Assembly (NCBI GenBank): GCA_902623735.1
Contig: CACNUU010000007.1
Span: forward strand, 1-48,901
DNA: 48,901 nt
From: an uncultured Pelagibacteraceae bacterium
Lineage (GTDB): Bacteria > Pseudomonadota > Alphaproteobacteria > Pelagibacterales > Pelagibacteraceae
Direction of reading: 5' to 3'
Below are positions 40,766 to 48,901 of this stretch, piece by piece. The position numbers and the translations under genes are program-made. Position 1 is the first letter of the stretch, and every line of letters begins with the position of its first letter. Under the pieces are notes generated by a model that worked only from the letters and a program-made list of their open reading frames with translations, ran no database searches and was not told the DNA's origin.

Positions 40766-41356
40766 ATGACAGATATTAATGATCTTAAGTTTACAATTGA
40801 GCCTGAGGAAACCATTGAAATGGAGCAATTTGTTAACAGTGATAATAAAGAAAAAGAAAAAAAAATTTGGATACAAGTAAATTGGGGATTTTATCGAAGA
40901 AGAGAATTTACTGTTCAAGAGTTTAATGTTTTTGATGATTGTAAGACTTTAGAAGATATTCAAAAAAAGCTAGATGAAAAGATTAAAGAAGCAACACCAA
41001 TAGTTAAAGATACAAAGCACGAGTTATCAAAGTTGTTTGTTCACGATGTTAACTTAAATGTTTACGAGACCTCAGGATTATCTGAAATTCTTGGCGCAGA
41101 AGAGAGTGATGTATTTCTTAATGAAAGCAGTGGTGGAGGAGCTTTTTCTAATGTCTTTCATTCAGAAAATATAGATGATGCTGATTGGAAAAAAACTGTA
41201 AGTGAAAGTGTTAGGGGTGAAACTGATGTATCACTCGAAGCTGCTGCAGAAGGTTGGCAGGATGATGTTTTAGTGGAAGATTTTAACTATACTAGCATGA
41301 CACATGATACATTTTATAGAGCACCTCTTAGAGTGGTTGGGGTTAAAAAAAAATGA
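40766..41356 (+). CDS. Acidic protein of unknown function
   Basis: A 196-residue acidic protein without signal or membrane segments. It has a beta-rich start (KKIWIQVNWGFYRRREFTVQ), a helical middle and a Ser/Gly/Asp-rich second half (LNESSGGGAFSNVF, VLVEDFNYTSMTHDTF). No family is recognised. Downstream of the ClpS-like gene it forms an operon with the small genes on both sides, overlapping the next start by 4 bases. Confidence 0.65.
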   Translation: MTDINDLKFTIEPEETIEMEQFVNSDNKEKEKKIWIQVNWGFYRRREFTVQEFNVFDDCKTLEDIQKKLDEKIKEATPIVKDTKHELSKLFVHDVNLNVYETSGLSEILGAEESDVFLNESSGGGAFSNVFHSENIDDADWKKTVSESVRGETDVSLEAAAEGWQDDVLVEDFNYTSMTHDTFYRAPLRVVGVKKK

Positions 41357-41550
41357 CAGATAAAGAAAAAGAATTACTTAAAAAAATTACACAAGGTGTT
41401 TCTAATATTATGGATGATTATGCAAATGAATTAAATGACCAAGAAGAAATTTCACTTGAGGAATTATCCAATATTGAAAATGAGATATCAGGTGATGATA
41501 AATATACCTTCGAACTGCAGATTATTAATATGCTCAAAAATCTTAAATAA
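41353..41550 (+). CDS. Small acidic helical protein at the right end of the island
   Basis: A 65-residue acidic helical protein (KEKELLKKITQGVSNIMDDY, EEISLEELSNIENEISG). No family is recognised. It overlaps the preceding gene by 4 bases and ends 4 bases before attachment-like repeat C, so it is the last gene of the accessory segment. Confidence 0.6.
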   Translation: MTDKEKELLKKITQGVSNIMDDYANELNDQEEISLEELSNIENEISGDDKYTFELQIINMLKNLK

Positions 41551-41554
41551 TTTG

Positions 41555-41604
41555 TAGGACTTTATAGGATAACTTGCACCAGACTTGCACACGGAGAGAT
41601 AAAA
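41555..41604 (+). repeat. Attachment-like repeat, copy C
   Basis: This repeat has two TAGGA words 10 bp apart, two ACTTGCAC words 11 bp apart and GGAGAGATAAAA. It matches copy B at 31043-31092 in 37 of 42 core positions. It lies 70 bases before the intact tRNA-Leu and marks the right end of the accessory segment. Confidence 0.8.
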
Positions 41605-41674
41605 TAAAAAAAATTTACTTATTCATCTTGTTCAATTATAAATATTAGCATAAACACTCATGAAATTCATTAAT

Positions 41675-41760
41675 GCCCTCGTGGTGAAATTGGTAGACAC
41701 AAAGGACTTAAAATCCTTGCCGCTTGCGGAGTGCCAGTTCGAGTCTGGCCGAGGGCACCA
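41675..41760 (+). tRNA. tRNA-Leu (UAA anticodon), intact
   Basis: An 86-base class II tRNA. The acceptor GCCCTCG pairs with CGAGGGC, the D arm contains GGTAGACAC, and the anticodon stem AAGGA/TCCTT encloses the loop CTTAAAA with anticodon TAA (reads UUA/UUG). The variable arm is long and GC-paired (GCCGCTTGCGG), the T loop is TTCGAGT, and CCA is encoded. The first 39 bases are duplicated at 30274. The glycosyltransferase gene starts 8 bases after it. Confidence 0.97.
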
Positions 41761-41768
41761 ACTTGCTA

Positions 41769-42935
41769 ATGCAATTTAATAGATTATTAAAAATAATATT
41801 TTTTAATAAAATATCTATTTTACTGTTAATAATTTTAGCATGCTTCTCTATTTTTTATGCTCTAATCGTAGCAAACACCAATGGCTCAATGGATTTTCCT
41901 TATAGTCCCACAAAAATTTTCATTGATAAAATAAATCCATACGAATATTTCTTATATAGCGAGGATTCAAGTCGAATTATTGGTGTACAATATCCTGTTT
42001 ACGCTCATGCAACATTTATTTTATTTTCACCATTTTCATATTTTGAATGGGACATATCTAGAGCTAGCTGGAGTATAATTAATGTTTTATTGGGATTATT
42101 ATGTAGTTATATTTTTTTAAAGAAAGCAGAAATAAATAAACTTGAGTTTATATTTTTAATTTGTATTTTTTGTATATCTACTCCATTTAGAAATTGTATT
42201 GGAAATGGTCAATTAAGTTTTTTAATACTTTTGTGTTTCTCAGCTTATCTTATTAATAATATATATTTAAAAAGTTTTTTAGTTGGTATTTCTTATATTA
42301 AATATTCTTTTATGCCTATTATGGCTTTTTCAATATATTTAAGAGACGGTTTTAAACAATTATTCATTTCTGGTCTTTTTTGTTTTATCGGATGGATTAT
42401 TTTTTCATTTTATTTGAGTCAAAATATTTTTGATACATTATTTCAACCAATCATGGTTGCTCTAAATGGCTTTGATAGTACGCTAACTAGAGGAGATTTA
42501 TATACAATATTGTCCAATATTTTTAAAATTAATAATTCATTTGCAATAATTTTGATAATTTTTCTTATTACTTTTATTTTTTCAAAAAATTTATCAAAAA
42601 TTAATGATGAATTATTAGTTATAAATTTAATGTTGATAGTTAGCCTTTTTACTTTTGGCCATTTAATTTATGATTATGTTGTTTTATTTCCTGCTTTAAT
42701 TTACTCTTTTAAAAATCTTAAATTTTTAAGAGCTAAAATTTCTTTTATAATTGTTCTATATTTTTGGTTTGGAATAAGAATTATTGAAAGAATAAAAATG
42801 ATTATAACTGAAACTAGTGTAATAATCCCTACAACTTTTGACATTATATTAAATTTTTTCTTATTGATTATTCTATATTTTCTTAATCGAAATTTAAAAT
42901 CTAATTCTTTATTAAGGTTTAATCTTAATCCATAA
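41769..42935 (+). CDS. GT87-like membrane glycosyltransferase
   Basis: A 388-residue polytopic protein with about ten hydrophobic segments. It has a periplasmic loop after the first helix with SMDFPYSPTKIFIDKINPYE and later FVGISYIKYSFMPIMAF-type segments, as in DUF2029/GT87 polyprenol-sugar-dependent mannosyltransferases. I start it at ATG 41769; the longer frame would begin inside the tRNA. It is convergent with the GT2 gene and overlaps its end by 24 bases. It probably adds a sugar to a surface glycan. Confidence 0.7.
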   Translation: MQFNRLLKIIFFNKISILLLIILACFSIFYALIVANTNGSMDFPYSPTKIFIDKINPYEYFLYSEDSSRIIGVQYPVYAHATFILFSPFSYFEWDISRASWSIINVLLGLLCSYIFLKKAEINKLEFIFLICIFCISTPFRNCIGNGQLSFLILLCFSAYLINNIYLKSFLVGISYIKYSFMPIMAFSIYLRDGFKQLFISGLFCFIGWIIFSFYLSQNIFDTLFQPIMVALNGFDSTLTRGDLYTILSNIFKINNSFAIILIIFLITFIFSKNLSKINDELLVINLMLIVSLFTFGHLIYDYVVLFPALIYSFKNLKFLRAKISFIIVLYFWFGIRIIERIKMIITETSVIIPTTFDIILNFFLLIILYFLNRNLKSNSLLRFNLNP

Positions 42936-43610
42936 AACATAAATTAAAGTTCTTAAAATTTCTATTTTTGGAATTTTAGATTTACCCTGTGTTCTTTGAT
43001 GAAAAATTATTGGTATTTCTTTAATAGAGTGTCCCATTTTATTCAAAAGATAGATAGTATTCATAAAAAAACTATATCCTTTTGCTTTTACTCTATTCAA
43101 ATGAAAACCTTTCAATTTTCTTAAGTTGTAACATCTATATGAAGTTGTAAATTCATTTAAATTGATGCCTAACATAAATCTTATGAATTTATTTCCATAC
43201 TTACTTAAAAAAAATCTATATCCCTTCAAATCATTTCTACCATTCTTGACATATCTTGATCCAGTCACGCAATCATAAAATTTTATATATTTTAAAAATT
43301 TTGTAATAATTTTGGGATCATGTGATAGATCAGCATCCATTGTAATTAAAAAATCGTATCTTTTGTTTAGAGCATATTGATAGATTTTTTTGTGTGCAGT
43401 ATCTAAACCCATTTTTTTTGATCTTTTAATTAGAAAAATATTTTTATATTTTGATTTAAATTTAGTGATTTTTCTTGAAGTTCCATCAGGTGAATTATCA
43501 TCTACTACTAAAATATCTAGCTTAATTTTTAGGCTAATTATTTTTTTTAAAAAAATTTCTATATTCTTTGACTCATTAAATGTAGCTGTTGATATTAAAA
43601 TTTTGTTCAT
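42912..43610 (-). CDS. GT2 glycosyltransferase (DPM1-like)
   Basis: A 232-residue GT-A glycosyltransferase. It begins KILISTATFNESKNIEIFLK, has VVDDNSPDGTS, the metal-binding TMDADLSHDP and the acceptor-site segment FTTSYRCYNLRKL, and ends with IPIIFHQRTQGKSKI. These are the marks of polyprenol-phosphate mannosyl/glucosyl transferases. There are no C-terminal membrane helices, as in DPM1. It could supply the lipid-linked sugar used by the neighbouring GT87-like enzyme. It overlaps that gene tail to tail. Confidence 0.9.
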   Translation of the reverse strand: MNKILISTATFNESKNIEIFLKKIISLKIKLDILVVDDNSPDGTSRKITKFKSKYKNIFLIKRSKKMGLDTAHKKIYQYALNKRYDFLITMDADLSHDPKIITKFLKYIKFYDCVTGSRYVKNGRNDLKGYRFFLSKYGNKFIRFMLGINLNEFTTSYRCYNLRKLKGFHLNRVKAKGYSFFMNTIYLLNKMGHSIKEIPIIFHQRTQGKSKIPKIEILRTLIYVLWIKIKP

Positions 43611-43640
43611 TTTTACATTTATATCTTATATATTTTTTTG

Positions 43641-44411
43641 ATGAAAAATATTCAAATAATATCTGATACCAATGAAAGATCTAAAAAGATTAAATATAAA
43701 CTATTAAAACTGATTAATAAAAATAATTTTAGAGATTCTCAAACCTGTCTGGTAATTGGTGGAGATGGATTTATGCTTCAGACTTTAAAAAAAAATAAGA
43801 AAAGTAATAAATATTTTTATGGAATCAATTCTGGAAATTATGGTTTTTTGATGAATAAATTTTCCTCAAAAAAAATAATAAAAAATATTACTAAAGCAAA
43901 ATTGATATCAATTTCTCCTTTAGAAATGACAGTTGTAAACAATAAAAATCTAAAGAAAAAATTTATCGCCATTAATGAAGTTTCAATTTTAAGACAAAGC
44001 AGACAGGCTGCTTCGTTATCTATAAGGAATGGATCTAAGAAAATCATCAAACATTTAGTTTCAGATGGAGTATTAGTTTCAACACCAGCAGGAAGCACAG
44101 CATACAATTTATCAGTTCATGGGCCTATTTTAAGTTTAAATTCAAAAAAATTATCTATTTCACCAATAAGCCCCTTTAGACCTCGTAGATGGAAGGGAAA
44201 AATAGTTAGTGATAGATCGAAAATAACTATTCATAATTTGAATCATAAAAAAAGACCAATTAGTGCTGTGGCTGATAATTTAGAAATAAGAAATGCTAAA
44301 AAAATAATTGTTAAAACAAAGAAAAACATAAAATTTAACTTATTATTTGATCAAAATAGAAGTTTGCAAAAAAAAATTAATTTAGAACAGTTAAGAAGAG
44401 AAACTAATTAA
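43641..44411 (+). CDS. nadK: NAD kinase
   Basis: A 256-residue ATP-NAD kinase. It has the nucleotide-binding GGDGFMLQTL, the substrate-loop NEVSILRQSRQAASLSI, and the second signature PAGSTAYNLSVHGPILS followed by SPISPFRPRRW. It makes NADP from NAD. I start it at ATG 43641; the TTG one codon upstream adds only one residue. It is the lone housekeeping gene among surface-glycan genes and is divergent from the GT2 gene with a 30-base gap. Confidence 0.94.
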   Translation: MKNIQIISDTNERSKKIKYKLLKLINKNNFRDSQTCLVIGGDGFMLQTLKKNKKSNKYFYGINSGNYGFLMNKFSSKKIIKNITKAKLISISPLEMTVVNNKNLKKKFIAINEVSILRQSRQAASLSIRNGSKKIIKHLVSDGVLVSTPAGSTAYNLSVHGPILSLNSKKLSISPISPFRPRRWKGKIVSDRSKITIHNLNHKKRPISAVADNLEIRNAKKIIVKTKKNIKFNLLFDQNRSLQKKINLEQLRRETN

Positions 44412-44441
44412 ATTTATAATAATTAAAACTAACGTCATTTT

Positions 44442-45233
44442 ATGTTTACAAAAATAGGAATTACCGGTTCTAATGGTTTAATTGGAAAAATTTTGATTAA
44501 AATTTTAAAAAAAAAAAAAATAAAATATACCTGTTTTAAATACGATATAAGAAACCAAAAAAAATTATTTGAATGGTTAAAAAGAAATAGGGATATAGAC
44601 ACAATTTATCATTTGGCAGCAATAGTGCCAATAAATCTGGTCAATAAGAATAAACAAAAATCTATTTCAGTAAATTTTAAGGGAACTGTAAATATTATAA
44701 ATTCTCTAAAGCTAATTGATAAAAATTTTTGGTTTTTTTTTGCCAGCACATCTCATGTATATAAGCCACAAAAAAAATTATTAAGAGAAAATGACATATT
44801 AAAACCTTCTTCATTTTATGGAAAAACTAAACTAATGTCAGAAAATTTTCTTTTAAAAAATGAAAATAAAAAAATAAAAATTTGTATAGGACGAATTTTT
44901 AGTGTTTTTCATAAAAATCAGAAAAAACCTTTCTTTTATCCTGTTATGCTATCTAAATTCAAAAATAGATTAAATAAGAGAGCAAATTATGTTTTGTCTG
45001 GGGGAAATTCTATAAGAGATTTTTCTAATGCTGAAATGATTGCAAACATTATTTTTAAACTAAGTAAAAAAAGAGTAGGTGGGGTTATAAATATTGGATC
45101 TGGTAAAAAGATCACCTTGTTAGAATTTATTAAGAAATATATAAATAGATATGCTCAAATTACTGCATCGGGAAAATCTAACACAATTGCAGCCAATATT
45201 TCAAAACTTAAAATGTTATCAATTTTAAAATGA
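44442..45233 (+). CDS. NAD-dependent epimerase/dehydratase (extended SDR)
   Basis: A 263-residue protein with nucleotide-binding GITGSNGLIGKIL at the N-terminus, the loop YHLAAIVP, Ser in FASTSHVY and the catalytic YGKTK. Extended SDRs act on nucleotide sugars. Its position directly before a ColD-type dehydratase makes it a candidate 4-ketoreductase or C5 epimerase for a deoxysugar. It is short for the family (usual length near 310). It overlaps the next gene by 4 bases. Confidence 0.85.
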   Translation: MFTKIGITGSNGLIGKILIKILKKKKIKYTCFKYDIRNQKKLFEWLKRNRDIDTIYHLAAIVPINLVNKNKQKSISVNFKGTVNIINSLKLIDKNFWFFFASTSHVYKPQKKLLRENDILKPSSFYGKTKLMSENFLLKNENKKIKICIGRIFSVFHKNQKKPFFYPVMLSKFKNRLNKRANYVLSGGNSIRDFSNAEMIANIIFKLSKKRVGGVINIGSGKKITLLEFIKKYINRYAQITASGKSNTIAANISKLKMLSILK

Positions 45234-46396
45234 AGAATATAAAATTAACAGATAATACAATTTCTTTAAAGAATATAAACTCCTTGATTAATTGGTTAAA
45301 AAAAAATCCAAGATTAACCAAAGGAGACTTGACTCTAAAATTTGAAAAGATTTTTAGTAATTGGATAAAAAGAAGATATTCAATTTTTGTTAACAGCGGA
45401 TCTTCGGCTAATTTGTTAATAGCCCAAGGGTTACTTGAGGCAAAAATGTTAAAAAATAAAATTATGATTGCACCAGCTGTATCTTGGGTAACCACTGTTA
45501 CACCCTTTTTACAAATGGGATATGATGTAAAGTTATGTGATTGTAGTAAATCAGACTTAGGACTAGATATAAGTCATTTAGAAAAATTATGTAAACGATA
45601 TAGGCCATCGTTACTAATTCTAGTGCACGTTTTAGGTCACGCAAATGATATGAAATCGATAAAGAAAATATGTTCTAAATATAAAGTTAGAATTATAGAG
45701 GACACCTGTGAAGCTTTGGGGTCTACTTATGAGGGTAAAAATCTTGGCACTCTGGGAATTGCTTCAACTTTTTCATTTTATTATGGGCACCATATTTCAA
45801 CTATAGAAGGTGGAATGCTAACTTTAGATGATAAAAAACTTTATAATATATTACTTTCAATAAGATCTCACGGATGGGGCAGAGATTTGGAAAATTATGA
45901 GAGAAACCAATTAGAAAAAAAATATAAAATAGATAATGTTAGATCTCTTTATACATTTTATTACTCAGGATTTAATTTAAGACCAACTGATTTAAATGCT
46001 TTTTTAGGCATACAGCAAATGAAAGTTCTTACTAAAAAAATAAGAATAAGGTTTAGAAATTTTAAACTTTATCTAAAAAATTTGTCGAGTTTTTGGGCTC
46101 AACAGAGTGGTGCTAAAACAGTTTCTAATTTTGGTTACGCTATTATGGTAAAAAATAGAAAAGAATTATTTGATTATCTTAAAAAAAATAAAATTGAAAC
46201 CAGACCTTTGATATGTGGAAATATGGGCCAACAACCATTTTGGTTAAAAAGATATAAAAGACCTCATTTACCTAATGCTGAAAAAATTCATCAATATGGA
46301 TTGTATTTACCCAATCATGAAAATTTAACTGAAAAACAAGTGAAATATATATGTGAAAAAGTAAAGTTAAAGGCTTTACCATATAATTTTACTTAA
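45230..46396 (+). CDS. ColD-type GDP-4-keto-6-deoxymannose 3-dehydratase-like PLP enzyme
   Basis: A 388-residue DegT/DnrJ-fold enzyme, the same length as E. coli ColD as I remember it. The fold motifs are FVNSGSSANLLIAQGL, VHVLGHANDM, and EDTCEALGSTYEG. Where sugar aminotransferases have the Schiff-base Lys (SFxxxK-x-x-[TS]xGEGG), it reads FSFYYGHHISTIEGG with His at 187 and 188. In ColD the base is His188. This substitution indicates dehydration at C3 giving a 3,6-dideoxysugar rather than amination. It should use PMP and glutamate. Confidence 0.88.
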   Translation: MKNIKLTDNTISLKNINSLINWLKKNPRLTKGDLTLKFEKIFSNWIKRRYSIFVNSGSSANLLIAQGLLEAKMLKNKIMIAPAVSWVTTVTPFLQMGYDVKLCDCSKSDLGLDISHLEKLCKRYRPSLLILVHVLGHANDMKSIKKICSKYKVRIIEDTCEALGSTYEGKNLGTLGIASTFSFYYGHHISTIEGGMLTLDDKKLYNILLSIRSHGWGRDLENYERNQLEKKYKIDNVRSLYTFYYSGFNLRPTDLNAFLGIQQMKVLTKKIRIRFRNFKLYLKNLSSFWAQQSGAKTVSNFGYAIMVKNRKELFDYLKKNKIETRPLICGNMGQQPFWLKRYKRPHLPNAEKIHQYGLYLPNHENLTEKQVKYICEKVKLKALPYNFT

Positions 46397-47117
46397 ATCT
46401 TTTTATAAAAAGTTTTATCAAACCAAATAAGGACATAACAATAAGTTTTAAGTTTATGGAACTTTCTCCTCTAGCCCTATTAACAAACACGGTTTCTATT
46501 TCATCAATTCTTAATCTATTATTATTTATTTCTTGAAGAATTTCTGACAAAATAATAAATCCATCTCCAATTTTACCACATCTTTTTATAATTACTTTAC
46601 AAGATCTTATTGAATAAATTCTAAAACCATTTGTGTAATCCGAAACTGGAATAGAAAGCAGAAGTTTAGCTAGTTTATTGGATAAGTAAGATAAAATTTT
46701 TCTGGACATTGGCCAGTTTATTATTTTACTTCTTTTCAAATATCTGCTTCCAATTAATAAATCTAAATCATTTTTTAAAAAATAATTCAAATTTCTTACT
46801 ATTTCTTTTGGTGGATGAGAAAAGTCAGCATCCATTTCTACCACTACTTTAATATTTTTGTTTTTTATAATTTTTCTTAAAGCAAAAATAACTGCAGAAC
46901 CTCTTCCAGATTTTTTATTTCTGTGAAAATAATTTATTTTAATTTTTTTCTTTCTAATAATATCATGAGTCTTAAAATTAGTAGAATCATCTATAACAAA
47001 AATATTTGGATTAATTAAATAATGATTTATTCTATTAATTAATTTTTCAATATTTTGATCTTCATTATATGCTGGAATTATTATTGCAATTTTATTATGC
47101 TTTATTTTTATTGCCAT
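46389..47117 (-). CDS. GT2 glycosyltransferase (DPM1-like), second copy
   Basis: A 242-residue GT-A enzyme with IAIIIPAYNEDQNIEKLI, FVIDDSTNF, metal-binding EMDADFSHPP and GSRYLKRS, then SDYTNGFRIYSIRS and FVNRARGESSINL near the end. It is a distant paralogue of the enzyme at 42912. It probably transfers a sugar to polyprenol phosphate or to a glycan. It overlaps the ColD-like gene tail to tail by 8 bases and the following upstream gene by 23 bases. Confidence 0.88.
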   Translation of the reverse strand: MAIKIKHNKIAIIIPAYNEDQNIEKLINRINHYLINPNIFVIDDSTNFKTHDIIRKKKIKINYFHRNKKSGRGSAVIFALRKIIKNKNIKVVVEMDADFSHPPKEIVRNLNYFLKNDLDLLIGSRYLKRSKIINWPMSRKILSYLSNKLAKLLLSIPVSDYTNGFRIYSIRSCKVIIKRCGKIGDGFIILSEILQEINNNRLRIDEIETVFVNRARGESSINLKLIVMSLFGLIKLFIKRFK

Positions 47118-47907
47118 AAATTTTTACTTTTAAGGCTCTTATTAACATATATAAAAAAATTTTACTTATACTTTTTATGTTAGGCTCTTCATTCGCTCTC
47201 CAAACTTTAATGACTGGTAAAAAGAATTTTGTTTTGATTTTACTTTTGTCAGAACAATATTTAATTAATTGTTCTTGTAGAGGAATAAGATTTATAATTG
47301 GATACATTGCCTTTTCATCCCATGCTTTTTTTGAATATTTTTCAAGAATTTTAATGAATGAAAAAAAAATTTCTCTTTTCCCATAAAAAAAACGATCAGA
47401 TCTATCATAATTCCAATCACCATAGGAGTTTTCAAAAAAAATTGTATTTTCAGGTATATTCATATTAACTTTAGATAATATGAAAAGATCTGGTCTACTT
47501 TTAAAGATAATTTCGTACTTCTTATTTTGTAAATCTTCTATTTTTTTTATTAGTTCAATACATCTTAAAAATTTATAAATTTGTGATCTAGATGATAATG
47601 AAGCTTTACCAAACATCATATCAAATTTATTTAAATTACCAAAAATATTTGCTGTTGAATTAAAATTAAATTCTTCGATTTCAAAATATACAGGTTTTAA
47701 TTCTTTCTTGATTAAGTCAAAAGTTTCAACTTCAGTTTCGTCATCTGTCCATGTTGAAATAATCAAATCAGAGTCTGTTTTATTTAAAAATTTTCTGTGA
47801 TATTTAAAAAGATATTTAATTGTTCTTAAATGACCAATTAAAAGTAAAACATTTCTATTCTCAGTAAAATTTTCATTTAATATGTTTTCTTTAGAAATAT
47901 TGTTCAT
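47095..47907 (-). CDS. Probable glycosyltransferase-like protein
   Basis: A 270-residue protein that starts NVLLLIGHLRTIKYLFKYHR, then LIISTWTDDET, and has IYKFLRCIELIKKIEDLQNK followed by FKSRPDLFI, a phrase typical of capsule-type glycosyltransferase families. The end has KTKFFLPVIKVWRANEEPNI. I see no membrane segment. The donor and acceptor are unknown. It is in one operon with the GT2 gene, overlapping by 23 bases. Confidence 0.6.
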   Translation of the reverse strand: MNNISKENILNENFTENRNVLLLIGHLRTIKYLFKYHRKFLNKTDSDLIISTWTDDETEVETFDLIKKELKPVYFEIEEFNFNSTANIFGNLNKFDMMFGKASLSSRSQIYKFLRCIELIKKIEDLQNKKYEIIFKSRPDLFILSKVNMNIPENTIFFENSYGDWNYDRSDRFFYGKREIFFSFIKILEKYSKKAWDEKAMYPIINLIPLQEQLIKYCSDKSKIKTKFFLPVIKVWRANEEPNIKSISKIFLYMLIRALKVKIYGNKNKA

Positions 47908-48033
47908 ATTTAAATTAATACTATATAATTTAAATTTATCTTAAATCAATTTACATATCGATTAAATATACATATCTTAAATATATGATCAAATTAGTAT
48001 CAATTTATGGATATTGAGTTATAAAATATTTGT

Positions 48034-48420
48034 ATGAATAAATGGCAAGCTTTAGAAAATGTTTTAAATAATTATCATGAGAATGTTCCAGAAGATTTCT
48101 GGTTAGATGAAGAGTTTGTTTTTCAAGCGTGCCACTGGAATGGATTTAATTTTAGATTTGCAAATTTATCTTTAAAAAAGAATAAAAAATTTGTATTAAA
48201 AATAATTAAATATTGGGGATATTCATTCGAATATGCAGATGATACTCTTAAAAGAGATAGAAATTTTATTTTAGAAGCACTGTCGTTTAATGCATCAATT
48301 ATTAAACATATAGATCCATCATTAAAAAATGATAAACATTTTATTAGCGAAGCTTTAAAAACATGTCACTTAGCATCAGACTATTTTGATGAAAATTTTG
48401 AAAAAAAACAAAATCTGTAA
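48034..48420 (+). CDS. DUF4116 repeat protein, short copy
   Basis: A 128-residue protein of about two and a half DUF4116 repeats (LKKNKKFVLKIIKYWGYSFE, LKRDRNFILEALSFNASIIK, LKNDKHFISEALKTCHLASD). The repeats are like those in the island protein at 33334 but the protein is half as long. It is flanked by glycan genes, with 126 bases upstream and 23 downstream. No function is known. Confidence 0.8.
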   Translation: MNKWQALENVLNNYHENVPEDFWLDEEFVFQACHWNGFNFRFANLSLKKNKKFVLKIIKYWGYSFEYADDTLKRDRNFILEALSFNASIIKHIDPSLKNDKHFISEALKTCHLASDYFDENFEKKQNL

Positions 48421-48443
48421 AAAATATTTTTATATTTTATATT

Positions 48444-48901
48444 ATGTTTAATAATTATTTTTTTAAAAAAATCACAAATAATTATCTATTTACATTTTTA
48501 TTATTTTTTTTTGCTTTTATCTTAAGATTTTACAAGTTTGATAGCTTAGGTTTTTGGGGGGATGAAATTTTAACTTATTGGGAGACACAACCTTTGCAAA
48601 CATTTAGTGAAGTTTGGTTAAAAATAAAAGATACTGAATATAATTCTCCATTATATTTTTATATATTAAATATTTATAATCATTTTTTTGATTATACAGC
48701 TTATTCTATAAGATTATTTCATATAATTTTTGGTTTTTTATCACTTTTAGTTGCTTTTCTTATTTCTAGATATTTATTTACTAGATCAGTTTGTAATCTT
48801 ATTTTATTTCTTTTAAGTGCCAATTTATTTTTAATATGGATTTCTACAGAGATAAGGATTATAGCTTTTGTTTTATTTTTTTATCTACTTTTAATTTTAC
48901 T
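48444..48901 (+). CDS. GT39/ArnT-like membrane glycosyltransferase, N-terminal part (cut by window edge)
   Basis: From ATG 48444 about 152 residues run off the right edge. They have hydrophobic segments and, after the first, the loop LGFWGDEILTYWETQPL. It carries the acidic DE pair expected in the first periplasmic loop of GT39/GT83 polyprenol-sugar transferases. It fits the glycan cluster. The rest is outside the window. Confidence 0.65.
   Translation, partial: MFNNYFFKKITNNYLFTFLLFFFAFILRFYKFDSLGFWGDEILTYWETQPLQTFSEVWLKIKDTEYNSPLYFYILNIYNHFFDYTAYSIRLFHIIFGFLSLLVAFLISRYLFTRSVCNLILFLLSANLFLIWISTEIRIIAFVLFFYLLLIL

Noticed and set aside
41724..41768. An N-terminal extension of the GT87-like protein
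   Set aside because: It would be translated from within the tRNA-Leu gene; ATG 41769 gives the normal start before the first membrane helix.

Overview
The window looks like a chromosome segment of a SAR11-type marine alphaproteobacterium (Pelagibacterales). The evidence is a very AT-rich sequence, tiny or overlapping gene boundaries, and familiar SAR11 housekeeping genes (map, sfsA, a CinA-type protein, nadK). The assignment comes from gene content and composition only; no rRNA is present.

Layout. (1) 1-2463: map (cut by the window edge), sfsA, a CinA/MoaB-fold protein, a gamma-glutamylcyclotransferase-like gene and a small membrane protein. (2) 2573-20074: a nearly complete type IV pilus machine on one strand: prepilin peptidase PilD, retraction ATPase PilT, a first pilin, a FimT/PilV/PilW/PilX-like minor pilin set, a secreted protein, the tip protein PilY1, then a 389-bp gap with eight copies of a 12-bp motif, then a PilM-PilN fusion, PilO, PilP, PilQ, PilB and PilC. 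(3) 20164-25940: eleven head-to-tail pilin genes. They share an almost constant first 30 or so codons and differ completely after that. An orphan pilin tail follows, then a minus-strand DUF4956/CotH/VTC operon (26089-30101). (4) 30274-41604: an accessory island bounded by an internally deleted tRNA-Leu copy on the left and the intact tRNA-Leu(UAA) on the right (41675-41760). Three copies of a 36-50 bp attachment-like repeat lie at 30436, 31043 and 41555. The island holds one more pilin, a pilin gene cut after codon 12, a lipoprotein operon, a DUF4116 gene, a phage-type regulator, a Cas4/RecB-like nuclease, a CASTOR/POLLUX-like channel, a GIY-YIG protein, a ClpS-like adaptor and several small unknown genes. 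(5) 41769-48901: surface-glycan genes (GT87-like, two GT2, an SDR, a ColD-type 3-dehydratase, a probable glycosyltransferase, a GT39-like start) around nadK, plus a second DUF4116 gene.

How it fits together. Regions 2 and 3 encode one pilus whose subunits can probably be exchanged. PilD processes prepilins, PilB/PilT drive extension and retraction through PilMN/O/P/Q and PilC, PilY1 with the minor pilins caps the fibre, and the array supplies alternative major subunits. The constant 5' blocks are ready substrates for homologous recombination. The array is broken precisely at attachment-like sequence, so pilin diversification and island insertion share one locus. Inside the island, three divergent promoter regions carry the same 30-bp dyad (8-bp half-sites spaced by exactly 14 bp), so the island appears to be a co-regulated unit. 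Three features stand out as possibly undescribed: the island regulon, the PilM fusion to a DNA-binding-like domain beside its own motif array, and the PilY1 vWA domain interrupted by an NHL propeller.
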